A DNA stretch of 64,000 nt from Micromonospora tarensis (GTDB lineage Bacteria; Actinomycetota; Actinomycetes; Mycobacteriales; Micromonosporaceae): assembly GCF_016803395.1 (NCBI RefSeq), contig NZ_JAEVHL010000002.1, positions 51,029-115,028 of the forward strand, written 5' to 3'. Below, piece by piece: positions 16,874 to 25,555 of the stretch; within the stretch, counting starts at the first letter, position 1, and each line of letters begins with the position of its first letter. The translations under genes and the position numbers were made by a program. Below the pieces are notes generated by a model. The model saw nothing but the letters and a program-made list of their open reading frames with translations, did not search any database and had not been told where the DNA came from.

Positions 16874-17211
16874 GCCTCGTCGGAGACCGCGCTGCCATCG
16901 CCGCCGTCCTGTCGACCATCGACGGGGTGACCGGGTACGCGAGCCGTCCATCGGTTCTCGCGGCCGGGGATGCCTGGCCGCTCCTCGGCCCGCTCGACCG
17001 CGCCAGCGGTTACTCGTTCACGGCGACGTGGCGAGTGTTCGTGATCATCCCTTCGGACGAGGTCAAGGCCAGTGAGTGGCTCGACGCCCACGTCGACGAA
17101 CTCGTCGAGGCGCTGCTGCCGGTGGGTTTCGTCGACCAGATCTTGCCGGTGGCTGTGACCACAGAGGCCGGCGACTTGCTGGCCGCCCAGATCACCATGA
17201 GGAGCGAATGA
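16870..17211 (+). CDS. tail terminator/neck-type minor protein
   Basis: A 113-residue alpha/beta protein (ATGA overlap at 16870). It has AAIAAVLSTIDGVTGYASRPSV, a TATWRVFVIIPSDEVKASEWLD strand-helix and LVEALLPVGFVDQILPVAV. This matches the layout of tail terminator/completion proteins that lie directly before the major tail protein in siphophages. The role is inferred from size and gene order. Confidence 0.6.
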   Translation: MSLVGDRAAIAAVLSTIDGVTGYASRPSVLAAGDAWPLLGPLDRASGYSFTATWRVFVIIPSDEVKASEWLDAHVDELVEALLPVGFVDQILPVAVTTEAGDLLAAQITMRSE

Positions 17212-17212
17212 C

Positions 17213-17626
17213 ATGACAGGGCCAGCTGCGGGCGCCCACATTTTCCGGAACGCCATCGTCACCATCGACGAAGTGGAGTACGCCAACCAGTTGCGGGTGG
17301 CGCGACTGGTGCCCGACCAGCCGGTCTCCACCTACCGGCCGCTCGTACCGGACGGAGTCATCACCGACGTCGACACCCCGGTGTGGACCTTCGAGACCTC
17401 TGGCCTTCAGATCAACACTGCTGGCGGGTTGGCTGAGGCGCTGCGGGCCGCGAACGGCGGCAAGCTCGAAGTCGTCCTCCAGCCGAAGGCCGGCACGGGG
17501 CAGAAGACCGCGACCTTCACCATCACCGCCCTGATGCCGGCGTTCGGTGGCGAGCAGGGCTCCTGGTTGGAGCAGGAGCTGTCGTTCCCGGTGGACGGGC
17601 AGCCGGTGTTCGGATCGAGCGCCTGA
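17213..17626 (+). CDS. major tail protein
   Basis: A 137-residue beta-rich protein with GAGGAGCG upstream of ATG 17213. Strands such as YANQLRVARLVPDQP, TPVWTFETSGLQ, KLEVVLQPKAG and KTATFTITALMPAFGG, together with the ending LEQELSFPVDGQPVFG, are characteristic of tail-tube subunits of small actinophages. It sits between the terminator and the chaperone genes, the canonical place. The tube subunit polymerises around the tape measure protein. Confidence 0.75.
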   Translation: MTGPAAGAHIFRNAIVTIDEVEYANQLRVARLVPDQPVSTYRPLVPDGVITDVDTPVWTFETSGLQINTAGGLAEALRAANGGKLEVVLQPKAGTGQKTATFTITALMPAFGGEQGSWLEQELSFPVDGQPVFGSSA

Positions 17627-17934
17627 TGGCCACCACGTTCGAGCTGCGCGTCGAGATGGAGGACGGCACCACGCATGACGTGGTCGCTGACCAGCGGGAC
17701 GTCGCCCGTTTCGAGGTCCAGGAGTTCGGCTGCTCTTCGGTCGACATGATGTCGCGGATCTCGACGGCCTACCGGTTCATGGCCTGGTCGGTGCTCACCC
17801 GACGGGGCGAAACCAAGCTGACGTGGCCCAAGTTCGACGCCACCTGTGTCGAGGTCATCGACATGCCCGACGACGAGGAGTCGGCTGTGCCGGCTGATGC
17901 CGAGGACCCTGGCCAGCCGGCTCCGTCCGCCTAG
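17626..17934 (+). CDS. tail assembly chaperone (gpG-like)
   Basis: A 102-residue protein whose ATG overlaps the major tail stop (TGATG). It has a compact alpha/beta core (FELRVEMEDGTTHDVVADQRD, MMSRISTAYRFMAWSVL) and a disordered acidic tail, as in gpG-type chaperones that coat the tape measure protein. A second short frame (17943-18077) follows at -1 relative to it, the arrangement seen for gpG/gpGT pairs. Confidence 0.65.
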   Translation: MATTFELRVEMEDGTTHDVVADQRDVARFEVQEFGCSSVDMMSRISTAYRFMAWSVLTRRGETKLTWPKFDATCVEVIDMPDDEESAVPADAEDPGQPAPSA

Positions 17935-17942
17935 ACCTTGTC

Positions 17943-18077
17943 GTGCTGGCCTGGCGTACGGGTCAACCGCTGACGGGGCCGGCCGGTCTCGAGAACTGGC
18001 ATCCGAGGGATGTGGCCACCCTCTCCGATCTGCTGCACGAGGAAGCCGCGGCGAGGCGCCGCGCGGCGAGGGGGTGA
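17943..18077 (+). CDS. possible gpT-like second chaperone segment
   Basis: A 44-codon frame (GTG 17943) with a conserved-looking core: VLAWRTGQPLTGPAGLENW, then LSDLLHEEAAARRRAARG. It is in the -1 frame relative to the upstream chaperone and open back to 17898, before the upstream stop at 17932. Both a free start and a -1 frameshift fusion are possible. I see no canonical slippery heptamer and no good ribosome site. Confidence 0.45.
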   Translation: MLAWRTGQPLTGPAGLENWHPRDVATLSDLLHEEAAARRRAARG

Positions 18078-18081
18078 GGGG

Positions 18082-18540
18082 ATGGGCTCGATCGACGACC
18101 TGATCCGCGACCTCCGTAACTTCGACCGCCGCAAGGAGGTCACCAACCGGTTGTCACGCGAACTCCGCAAGCCGGTCCCCGCCGTGCGGAAGCTCATCCG
18201 GAAGCGGGCCCTGGCCGTGCTGCCCGAGGGCGGCGGGTTCGGCGAGTGGGTGTCCAAGCTCAGCGTCACGGCCCGGGTGAAGCTTCAGGGGCGGGCCGCC
18301 GGCGTCAAGCTGGTCGGTCGGCGTAAGGGCTACCCGGACAAGGACCCGAAGGTCGACCTGCGGCGTATCGACCAGGGCCGGGCCGCTGCGCCGTCGTGGG
18401 GGCACCGTACGGCTGCCAGCTGGCATTTCCAGACGGTCACGCCGGGGTTCTTCTCCGAGCCGTCGACCGAGGTGGAGCAGTGGCGCACGGCTGCTGATGT
18501 GGCCCTCGATGACGCCCTGGAGGTGATCCGCCGTGGCTAG
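18082..18540 (+). CDS. tail-completion-type protein
   Basis: A 152-residue basic protein with GAGGGG before ATG 18082. It has a helical N-terminus (SIDDLIRDLRNFDRRKEV), a central LPEGGGFGEWVSKLSVTARVKLQ segment and a C-terminal RTAADVALDDALEVIRRG helix. The style (basic, 'lp..gG...V......v...') recalls HK97 gp10-like tail-completion proteins, although it lies after the chaperone rather than before the major tail gene. It overlaps the tape measure start by 8 nt. Confidence 0.55.
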   Translation: MGSIDDLIRDLRNFDRRKEVTNRLSRELRKPVPAVRKLIRKRALAVLPEGGGFGEWVSKLSVTARVKLQGRAAGVKLVGRRKGYPDKDPKVDLRRIDQGRAAAPSWGHRTAASWHFQTVTPGFFSEPSTEVEQWRTAADVALDDALEVIRRG

Positions 18541-20410
18541 AGACGTCGAGGCGGACATCCTCGTCCGGGACAAGACCAGCCCCGGTATCCAGTCGGTCGA
18601 GCGGAATCTGAAGCGGGCCACCGACCAGTCCAACAAGATGACCGCCAGCCTCAACAAGGGCGTCGCCCAGTGGGGGCGGGGAATCGCGAAGCTCGGCGGC
18701 GCGGCCAGCAAGTGGGCCAACTCGGGTGACAGCGCGGGGAAGCGGTTCGCGCGGGGCATCGGCAACGGGCTGGGTAAGGCCGCCGAGCTGGGTGGCGCGG
18801 TCGGCGGCAGCGTCGTCAAGGCTGTGTCGGCGGCGGGCCCGCAGGTTGCGTTGGCCGTGTCGGCGGTGCTGGTCGGTGCGGCGGTGTCGGCAGCTCCGGC
18901 GGTCGGCGCGGCGGTGGTCGGCGGCGCCGGGTTGGGCGGTCTGGTCGGGGGTGTGCTGATCGCGTCGAAGGACGCCCGGGTCAAGGGTGCGTTCGACGAC
19001 CTGGGGAAGGAAGCGGGGGCGGATCTCCAGGCGGCGGCGGGCCGGTTCGTGCCCGCCACGCTGGAGGCGACGAAGGAGGCCCGGTCCGCCTTCAAGGGGA
19101 TGCTGCCCGACCTGAAGCGGATCTTCGACGTGTCCGCCACGTGGCTGCCGGGGCTGACCCGGTCGGTGGGGCGCGGCGCGCAACTGGCCCTGTCCGGCAT
19201 CACCAAGGCGATCACCAAGGCCGGGCCGATCATCACGCAGGTCGGCCAGGGGGTCGAGGGGATCCTGGCCTCGGTCGGCAAGGTGTTCGGCGACCTGTCC
19301 GACAACGGCAACTCCATGGCCCTCGCGTTGAAGGGTGTGTTCGGGCTGGTCAAGCTGACCATCCTCGGTGTCGGCGGCGCGCTCAACCTGCTCATCGAGG
19401 CGTTCGAGTTCTTCGTCTCCAAGATCCCTGGTGGCCGCAAGCTGCTGGACTCGATGACGGCCAGCCAGGACGGCGCGAAGTCCAGCGCGTTCAACCTCGC
19501 CGGCGGATTCCAGGCACTGGCCGGCGACGCCAACGCCGCAGCTGCCGGGATGACCAACGCCAAGCAGCAGGCAGACGAACTGGCCAACGGCAACATCTCC
19601 CTCGCCCGGGCGCAGATCGCGTCTCGTGACGCCACCCGGCAGGCCGCCGAGGCGATCAAGGAGAACAGCAAGGCCAAGATGTCGAACCGGCAGCGGGCCG
19701 ACGAGAACATGTCGGCGCTGCTGTCGATGGCGGACGCGTTCAACCAGGAAACGGCCGCCGGTGAGAAGAGCGGCATCGGCGCCGGGAAGGCCTCCGCCGC
19801 GTACTCCACGAACCGCGCCGCCCTGATCAAGATGGCGGAGCAGGCCGGCAACTCGCGGAAGAAAGCGCAGGAGCTGGCCGATCGGCTGTTGACCATGCCG
19901 AAGGGCGTGAACATCCCGGTCAACGTCAACACCGCCACCGCGTCCGCCCGGTTGGACTCCTTCACCAAGAAGGTCAAGAAGGCGAACGGCACCGTCATCA
20001 ACTACACCGTCAGGGTCAACACGCAGGGCGATCACCGGATCGTCGGGCAGGGTACGCAGCTGCGCCGGTGGGGTGGCATCGACTACGCCATGGCCCGCGG
20101 CGGCGCGATCGGCGCTCACTTCGCCACCAGCCCGACCGTGCTCTACGGCGAGCGGGAGACCGGCGGGGAGGCGTTCATCCCACGGCGGGGCGACCTGGGT
20201 CGGTCGCGGGGCATCGCCGAAACGGTGGTCCGGGACTGGCTGGGTGGTGACGTCGCGTGGGACGGCCGTGGCGGGGGTGGTTCGGCCGCGCCGACGGTGC
20301 TGGAGGCGCACATCGAAATCGGGGGCGAGGTCGTGCGGGTGGTGCAAGTCCAACTGCGGGAGCGGGACAGGGCGTTAAAGCGGCGCGTCGGCGCCGGGGC
20401 GGGGAAGTAA
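18533..20410 (+). CDS. tape measure protein
   Basis: A 625-residue protein, GTG 18533. It begins ARDVEADILVRDKTSPGIQ, continues with long helices and two hydrophobic blocks (about residues 98-150 and 263-290), and ends in the usual C-terminal motif (VLYGERETGGEAFIPRRGD). It is short for a tape measure; on the rule of thumb of about 1.5 angstrom per residue the tail would be about 90 nm. The protein sets tail length and may help DNA cross the membrane. Its place after the chaperones and before the distal tail genes supports the call. Confidence 0.88.
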   Translation: MARDVEADILVRDKTSPGIQSVERNLKRATDQSNKMTASLNKGVAQWGRGIAKLGGAASKWANSGDSAGKRFARGIGNGLGKAAELGGAVGGSVVKAVSAAGPQVALAVSAVLVGAAVSAAPAVGAAVVGGAGLGGLVGGVLIASKDARVKGAFDDLGKEAGADLQAAAGRFVPATLEATKEARSAFKGMLPDLKRIFDVSATWLPGLTRSVGRGAQLALSGITKAITKAGPIITQVGQGVEGILASVGKVFGDLSDNGNSMALALKGVFGLVKLTILGVGGALNLLIEAFEFFVSKIPGGRKLLDSMTASQDGAKSSAFNLAGGFQALAGDANAAAAGMTNAKQQADELANGNISLARAQIASRDATRQAAEAIKENSKAKMSNRQRADENMSALLSMADAFNQETAAGEKSGIGAGKASAAYSTNRAALIKMAEQAGNSRKKAQELADRLLTMPKGVNIPVNVNTATASARLDSFTKKVKKANGTVINYTVRVNTQGDHRIVGQGTQLRRWGGIDYAMARGGAIGAHFATSPTVLYGERETGGEAFIPRRGDLGRSRGIAETVVRDWLGGDVAWDGRGGGGSAAPTVLEAHIEIGGEVVRVVQVQLRERDRALKRRVGAGAGK

Positions 20411-20413
20411 GCC

Positions 20414-21790
20414 GTGGCTCGCGCTCTCGGCCCGTCCGCCGCCACCCGGTACTGCTACGACCAGGTGACCGGTGCGCCCGCGGCGAACCGTACCGCCGTC
20501 ATCTACGCCGACGCCGCCGGCACCGTCCCGGCCGACATCCGCTCCTACGACGGGTCGACGGCACCCGGCCCTGCGGTCGGTGGGTCGATCGTGCCCACGG
20601 ACACCGTGGGGCAACTGTCGCTGATCTGGTTTCCGGACCGGGTCCGCCGGCTGTGGGCGCGGGTCGGCAACGGGCCGATCTTCCCGATCGACGCGGACCC
20701 CACCGGCCTCATCGAGAGCCTCGACGTCGGACACAACCCGGCCCTGCGTCGGTGGTACGCCGCCCTGGCCGGCCGGTACGGGTCGATCGCCTCCGTCGTC
20801 GTGATGGGCGACTCCATCAGCGAGGGCTACGGGGCCACCTCGGTGACCCGCCGGTGGTTGCAGGTGCTGCAATCCGAGCTGCGCTCCCGGTTCCAACCAG
20901 CCGGCGTCGCGGGAGCGGCGTACCCGTACATCAGCGCGTCACCCCGGGTGTCGCCGATCCCCGCTGACTACCCGCGTACCGCGACGGCCGGGGTGACCCA
21001 GTCGGACCACGGCCTCGGTCTCCGCTCAGCGGTGATCCCCGCAGGCGAGTCGGTGACGTTCAGCTTCACGGGCAGCCGGGCGAAGGTGTACGGCACCAAG
21101 GGTGCGGCGGTCGGGAAGTACGGCATCCGCCTCGACGGGGCGGCCGAGGTGGTCGTCGACGGGGCCGCGGCGTCCACCTCCAGCGGGGTGCTGCTGTGGG
21201 ATTCCGGCGCACTCACCGCCGGGGCGCACACGGTGCTGGTGCAACGGTCGTCGACCACCACCGCGTCGCCGGGCAACGTGCTGCTCGAAGGGCTGGTCAC
21301 GTACCACGGCGACGAGTCCGGCGGCGTGCGGGTCCTCGACGCGAGCAGGTCGGGCGCGACCCTCGCCACGTTCACCGGCTCGAACCTGTGGCATGGGGCG
21401 TTGGGTGCGGTCGAGGGCAAAGGGTTGCTGGTCCTGGCGTGGGGTGCGAACGACTCCACCACCGGCACCACCCCGGCCGCCTTCAAGGCCGGCCTGGAGC
21501 TGCTCATCGCCAACGCCCGCACCGCCGGGTGGACCGGCAGCATCCTGCTGCTCAAGCTGCCGAAGCGCGGCAGCGCCGCCGAGGTGACCTGGTTGGCGTA
21601 CCTGGCGCAGATGGACGCCATCGCCGCTGCCGACCCCGACATCACCACCCTCGACCTGCGCTCCCGCATCCCTGACCAGGGCACCGCTGAGGCCACCGCC
21701 CTGGGGCTGTACGTCGACGAGGCGCACAACACGGACAAGGGCCAGGGGCTGATCGCTGACCACATCGCTACCGCGGTCGTGACCCGATGA
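20414..21790 (+). CDS. tail protein with SGNH/GDSL hydrolase domain
   Basis: A 458-residue protein from GTG 20414. Residues 1-about 110 look like a tail-attachment domain. Block I of an SGNH hydrolase, VVVMGDSISEGYG, lies near 133-145 (catalytic Ser). Block III LAWGANDST is near 345, and block V YVDEAHNTDKGQG (Asp/His pair) is near the C-terminus. A beta-sandwich (about 205-300, VTFSFTGSRAKVYG) interrupts the hydrolase, as in some carbohydrate esterases. It follows the tape measure in the distal-tail position, so it may deacetylate or de-esterify host surface glycans during adsorption. Confidence 0.78.
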   Translation: MARALGPSAATRYCYDQVTGAPAANRTAVIYADAAGTVPADIRSYDGSTAPGPAVGGSIVPTDTVGQLSLIWFPDRVRRLWARVGNGPIFPIDADPTGLIESLDVGHNPALRRWYAALAGRYGSIASVVVMGDSISEGYGATSVTRRWLQVLQSELRSRFQPAGVAGAAYPYISASPRVSPIPADYPRTATAGVTQSDHGLGLRSAVIPAGESVTFSFTGSRAKVYGTKGAAVGKYGIRLDGAAEVVVDGAAASTSSGVLLWDSGALTAGAHTVLVQRSSTTTASPGNVLLEGLVTYHGDESGGVRVLDASRSGATLATFTGSNLWHGALGAVEGKGLLVLAWGANDSTTGTTPAAFKAGLELLIANARTAGWTGSILLLKLPKRGSAAEVTWLAYLAQMDAIAAADPDITTLDLRSRIPDQGTAEATALGLYVDEAHNTDKGQGLIADHIATAVVTR

Positions 21791-21805
21791 GAGGGGGAAC
21801 GCACG

Positions 21806-23092
21806 ATGCCCGTGCCCGCCGGTAGCGGTTCCGGTCCGGCCCCCGCCGGCCTGTCCTACGACCCCATCTTGTCGCGGGTACGCCTGTCCGTGCAGATCCC
21901 GTCGCCGGCCGCGTACGCGCGGATCGAGCGGTCCACCGATCAGGTCCGCTGGGTCACCGTGCGAGGCGGCACCGAGGTGGTCCCGACCACCGGCGGATGG
22001 GTGACCCTCTCGGACTACGAGTTCACCCCCGACACCCCCAACTGGTACCGGGTCCGCGCGTTCATGGCGAACGACTTCGAGATCGGCGCGTCGCGCAACA
22101 GCAACCCCTACATCGAGACGGACACCTCGGGGTGGACGGCGGTGGGCGGCACCGTAGCCCGGTCGACCAGCACCCCACACGAGGGCGTCGCGTCGCTCCT
22201 CCTCACCCCCGACGGGGCCACCGCGACTGTGCAGGCGCGCGTCGCGAACGGCCCGGTCACCGCCGCGAACTTCTACGTTGGGGCCGCCTGGCTGCGTTCA
22301 ACGGTCGCCCGCACCGCCGGTATCGCCATCATCTGGCGGGACGCCGGGGGCGGGATCCTCTCCCAGACGCTCGGGTCAACCGTGGCCCTGGCCGCCGGCG
22401 TCTGGACGTACTTCGAGGTCACCGGGCAAGCCCCGGCCAGCGCGACGCAAGCAACGTTCGTCGCCGCCTCGATGGGCGGAACGCCACCAGTGGGCCACAC
22501 CATGCTCGTCGACGAGGCCTGTTTCGTCGTCATCGGCGGCACCCCCGTGTTCTCCGGTGCGATCACTCCCGACCTGGCCGGCCACGTCTGGCTGAAGTCG
22601 GTCAGCCGTCCGTTCCTGAACCGGGCCGTGACCGTCCTCGACTACTCCGACATCGAGCGGCCAGCGCGCGGCGGCCTGTTCACCGTGCCCGGCCGCACCG
22701 CCCCGGTCGCCGTGACCGACGTACGCAGCTCCCGCCGATGGACCCTCGAAGTCCTCACCAACGACGCCACCGCCGCCCGAGACGTTGACCTGCTCCTGGC
22801 CTCCGGGGACGTCCTGCTCGTCCAGGCGCCGGCCGGCACCGACGTCCCCGCCGGGTACGTGCACGTGGGCGACACTCGACAGCGCCGCACGTCTCGGCTC
22901 GGTCCCCGCCGGGTGTTCGAGCTGCCGTGCACTGAGGTGGCCGCGCCGACTGCCGACGTGGTGGGCGCGACCGCGACCTGCCAAACCGTCCTGAACACCT
23001 ACGCGACGTGCGCGGCGCTGCTGGCCGCGCACCCGACCTGCCTCTCCGTCATGGAGCTGATCGGCGACCCGACGGAGGTGATCGTCCCGTGA
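21806..23092 (+). CDS. minor tail protein with inserted carbohydrate-binding-like module
   Basis: A 428-residue protein behind AGAGGGGG. Residues about 15-95 look FN3-like (YARIERSTDQVRWVTV, TPNWYRVRAF). About 96-235 form a CBM4/9-like jelly roll (SGWTAVGGTVARS, HEGVASLLLT, WTYFEVTGQAPAS). The C-terminal part (GRTAPVAVTDVRSSRRWTLEV, DVLLVQAPAG) is the conserved distal-tail portion. The jelly roll seems inserted between the two conserved halves and may recognise cell-wall polysaccharide. The Cys-rich ending (CQTVLNTYATC, HPTC) is unusual. Its stop overlaps the next GTG. Confidence 0.7.
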   Translation: MPVPAGSGSGPAPAGLSYDPILSRVRLSVQIPSPAAYARIERSTDQVRWVTVRGGTEVVPTTGGWVTLSDYEFTPDTPNWYRVRAFMANDFEIGASRNSNPYIETDTSGWTAVGGTVARSTSTPHEGVASLLLTPDGATATVQARVANGPVTAANFYVGAAWLRSTVARTAGIAIIWRDAGGGILSQTLGSTVALAAGVWTYFEVTGQAPASATQATFVAASMGGTPPVGHTMLVDEACFVVIGGTPVFSGAITPDLAGHVWLKSVSRPFLNRAVTVLDYSDIERPARGGLFTVPGRTAPVAVTDVRSSRRWTLEVLTNDATAARDVDLLLASGDVLLVQAPAGTDVPAGYVHVGDTRQRRTSRLGPRRVFELPCTEVAAPTADVVGATATCQTVLNTYATCAALLAAHPTCLSVMELIGDPTEVIVP

Positions 23093-24207
23093 GGCCCGTC
23101 AGCGAGCGTTTCCTCGACGCGATCCGCGGCTCGCACGAGGCGGTGTTCTCCGCGACCGTGGTGGCACCCGGCCAGACCGGCGTCGCCCCGACGGGCACCG
23201 ACATCACGATCGCCGACGGCGACGTCACTCTCGACGGCACGGCGCAGGTCCGGTCAACGCTGGAGCTGACCACCTCGGGCACCTTGTGGCCAGTCCGGGC
23301 CACTGACCTACTCGCCCCGTACGGCAACGAGGTCTTCGTCCGGCGCGGCATCCGGTACACCATCGGCCTGACGGAGTGGGTGTCCCTGGGTTACTACCGG
23401 ATCGACAGTACCGAGCAGGACGACGCCCCGGACGGGCCGATCCGCGTCCTCGGTCAGGACCGTATGGCGGGCATCGTCGAGGGGCGGCTTACCGCACCCC
23501 GCCAGTTCGCGGCCTCGACCACCCGCGGCGCGCTGCTCTCCGCGCTGATCACCGAGATCTACCCGTGGGCCACGATCGAATGGGACAGCACCGGGGTCCG
23601 TGACGCGGCGATCGGCCGGCAGATCCTCGTCGAGGAAGACCGGTACGCGGCCTGCGCCGAACTGGTCAAGAGCGTCGGACGAATCTGGTGGTGGGACCAC
23701 CGGGGCGTCCTGGTCGTGCGCACCCCGCCCTTGTCGACCGAACCGGTGTGGGAAGCCAGCCACGGGCAGCTCGGTGTACTCCTGGACCTCGGGCGGCGGC
23801 TGACCCGCGTGGGTGCGCACAACGGCGTCATCGCGAGCGGCGAGGGCGCAGATACCGCTGCCCCCGCGCGGGCCCTCGTTGTCGACGCCACCCGCGATTC
23901 GCCGACTCAGTGGGGCGGCCGGTTCGGCAAGGTCCCCCGGTTCTACTCGTCCCCGTTCATCACGACCGACGGACAGGCGTGGACCGCCGCGGCTTCGCTG
24001 CTCATGGCTGAGCTGGGGCTGCCGTACAGCGTCGACTTCGAGGCGGTACCCAACCCGGCCCTGGAGCCGTTCGACACCGTGCGGTTGCGGTACCGGGGTC
24101 GGTCTGAGGTGCACGTGATCGACCGGTTGACCGTGCCGCTGACCGTCGAGCAGCCGATCTCGGCGGCGACACGAGAGCAGACCACCACGCTGCTCGGGGG
24201 CGCGTGA
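23089..24207 (+). CDS. minor tail protein (DUF5047-like)
   Basis: A 372-residue protein, GTG start in a GTGA overlap. It opens with SERFLDAIRGSHEAVFSATVV and continues DITIADGDVTLDGTAQVRSTLEL. It has the central GRIWWWDHRGVLVVRT and a C-terminal LEPFDTVRLRYRGRSEVHVID segment. This pattern is typical of the DUF5047 / distal-tail hub proteins found after the Dit-like gene in Streptomyces and Micromonospora prophages. It probably forms part of the baseplate. The family name is a recognition call, not verified by search. Confidence 0.65.
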   Translation: MRPVSERFLDAIRGSHEAVFSATVVAPGQTGVAPTGTDITIADGDVTLDGTAQVRSTLELTTSGTLWPVRATDLLAPYGNEVFVRRGIRYTIGLTEWVSLGYYRIDSTEQDDAPDGPIRVLGQDRMAGIVEGRLTAPRQFAASTTRGALLSALITEIYPWATIEWDSTGVRDAAIGRQILVEEDRYAACAELVKSVGRIWWWDHRGVLVVRTPPLSTEPVWEASHGQLGVLLDLGRRLTRVGAHNGVIASGEGADTAAPARALVVDATRDSPTQWGGRFGKVPRFYSSPFITTDGQAWTAAASLLMAELGLPYSVDFEAVPNPALEPFDTVRLRYRGRSEVHVIDRLTVPLTVEQPISAATREQTTTLLGGA

Positions 24208-24920
24208 TGGCCACCTACGGGTCGGACGACCTCACGCCACTGCTGGCGCAGCAGCCCTCGGCTGGCCTCGGCTACCGGCAAGGCATTCTCCGCGCGTGGA
24301 ACGCACTGAACGCTGAGAACACCGTCGAGGTCGGCGGGACGCTTATTGAGAATCTGCCAATCCTCAACACCAACAACGACGCGCTTCAATTGGCTCCCGG
24401 TGACGTGGTGGGCATCTTGACCACCGGGACGTCGGCCAACTCCTGGATGATCCTCGGCCGGGTCACCATGCCCGGTACCCCCGCTGCTGAATCTCTGCTG
24501 TCGCAGGTGTCCAGTGGTATCGCCGTCGGCGTCGTTACCACCCAGCAGTCGACCGCCTCCACTACGTACGGGGACTTGGCGACGGTGGGGCCTTCGGCGA
24601 CCGTGACGATTCGGGCCACGGGAAAATGTTTGGTCATCCTCAGCTCGCAGATGGGCTACGCCACGGCCACCGCCACGGGCGGCTGCAAGGCGTCCTTCGT
24701 GGCGTCCGGGGCCAACACCATCGCCACGTCCGGACAGCGGTCCATCAACATGGGCATGAACACTGGTGCGCCGAGCACCTTCCGTGTCGACCAGTTTGGG
24801 GCGACGTTTTACCTCGCCGGGCTCAATCCGGGGGTTACCACATTCACAATGAAGTACGGCGCACAGAACGGTTCGGTTGCCGACTTCAGTGACCGCGTGT
24901 TGGTGGTGTTCCCGCTATGA
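24207..24920 (+). CDS. baseplate/tail-tip-associated protein
   Basis: A 237-residue protein (ATG 24207 in a TGATG overlap; GTG 24204 is also possible). The N-terminus LAAQQPSAG-like stretch and YRQGILRAWNALNAENTVEVGG, then ILTTGTSANSWMILGRVTMPG, form an OB-like spike region seen in actinophage baseplate proteins. The C-terminal half is beta-rich and Gly/Thr/Ala-rich, perhaps receptor-facing. Base composition in this half is slightly lower in GC than its neighbours. No enzymatic motif is seen. Confidence 0.58.
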   Translation: MATYGSDDLTPLLAQQPSAGLGYRQGILRAWNALNAENTVEVGGTLIENLPILNTNNDALQLAPGDVVGILTTGTSANSWMILGRVTMPGTPAAESLLSQVSSGIAVGVVTTQQSTASTTYGDLATVGPSATVTIRATGKCLVILSSQMGYATATATGGCKASFVASGANTIATSGQRSINMGMNTGAPSTFRVDQFGATFYLAGLNPGVTTFTMKYGAQNGSVADFSDRVLVVFPL

Positions 24921-24925
24921 CCAGG

Positions 24926-25498
24926 TCAGGGATTTGGCCACACGTTGAGGTCACAGTTACCCAGCCCGTAGGTGTTGGAGCGCATGACCGGCGCCGGCCC
25001 CGACCCGGGGCACTCGGTGTGGTTGTAGTGGCCGAGCAGGTGACCCATTTCGTGCAACAGAACCTGGGTGCGTTGGTCGTTGAGCGTGCCCCCGGTCGCC
25101 CCGAACGTTGTTCCTACCCGCACCCACGCGTCGGCGGTCATCACCGCCAGGTCTTCGCCGACGAACGCCCTGCCGACGTCCTGTCCAAAGCCGTAGGTGC
25201 CCCGGTAGCCCGGCTTCACGATCCGGAACGTGAACCGGTCAAGGTCGGTGCGCCAGCCGCGCGGGTCGTTGACGACCCGCTCCACGAAAGCGGCGACCTC
25301 CGCCTGGTCGACGTCCACATCCTTAGCGACCTCGACGATGGGCGGCGCGTACCAGACAACCGGCGTCGGAGAGGAGACGGCGACGGGGGCAGGCGCGGTG
25401 GTTCCGGCGTGCTGGTCCTGGAGCACGTCCACCCACACGATCGTCGCCGCCGCACTGAGCACCGCGGCGGCTACGCCTGTGCCGATGACACCCCGCAT
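24926..25498 (-). CDS. membrane-anchored DUF3152-like zinc metalloprotease (cargo gene)
   Basis: A 190-residue protein encoded against the tail operon, ATG 25498 with GGGAGG upstream on its own strand. Residues 5-25 form a signal anchor (hydrophobic, no lipobox); a Pro/Ala/Thr linker follows. The catalytic motif HEMGHLLGHYNH lies at 149-160 and the ending PVM...GNCDLNVWP matches the DUF3152 C-terminus. The third zinc-ligand His is displaced by one residue compared with a strict HExxHxxGxxH. It probably acts at the cell surface. A single inverted gene with its own ribosome site inside late genes is the pattern of a lysogenic-conversion 'moron'. Its natural substrate is unknown. Confidence 0.75.
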   Translation of the reverse strand: MRGVIGTGVAAAVLSAAATIVWVDVLQDQHAGTTAPAPVAVSSPTPVVWYAPPIVEVAKDVDVDQAEVAAFVERVVNDPRGWRTDLDRFTFRIVKPGYRGTYGFGQDVGRAFVGEDLAVMTADAWVRVGTTFGATGGTLNDQRTQVLLHEMGHLLGHYNHTECPGSGPAPVMRSNTYGLGNCDLNVWPNP

Positions 25499-25555
25499 CG
25501 TCGCCTCCCGATCTATTCGGCGCCACGGTAGCGGAACTGCGCAAGGAGAAGTGAC

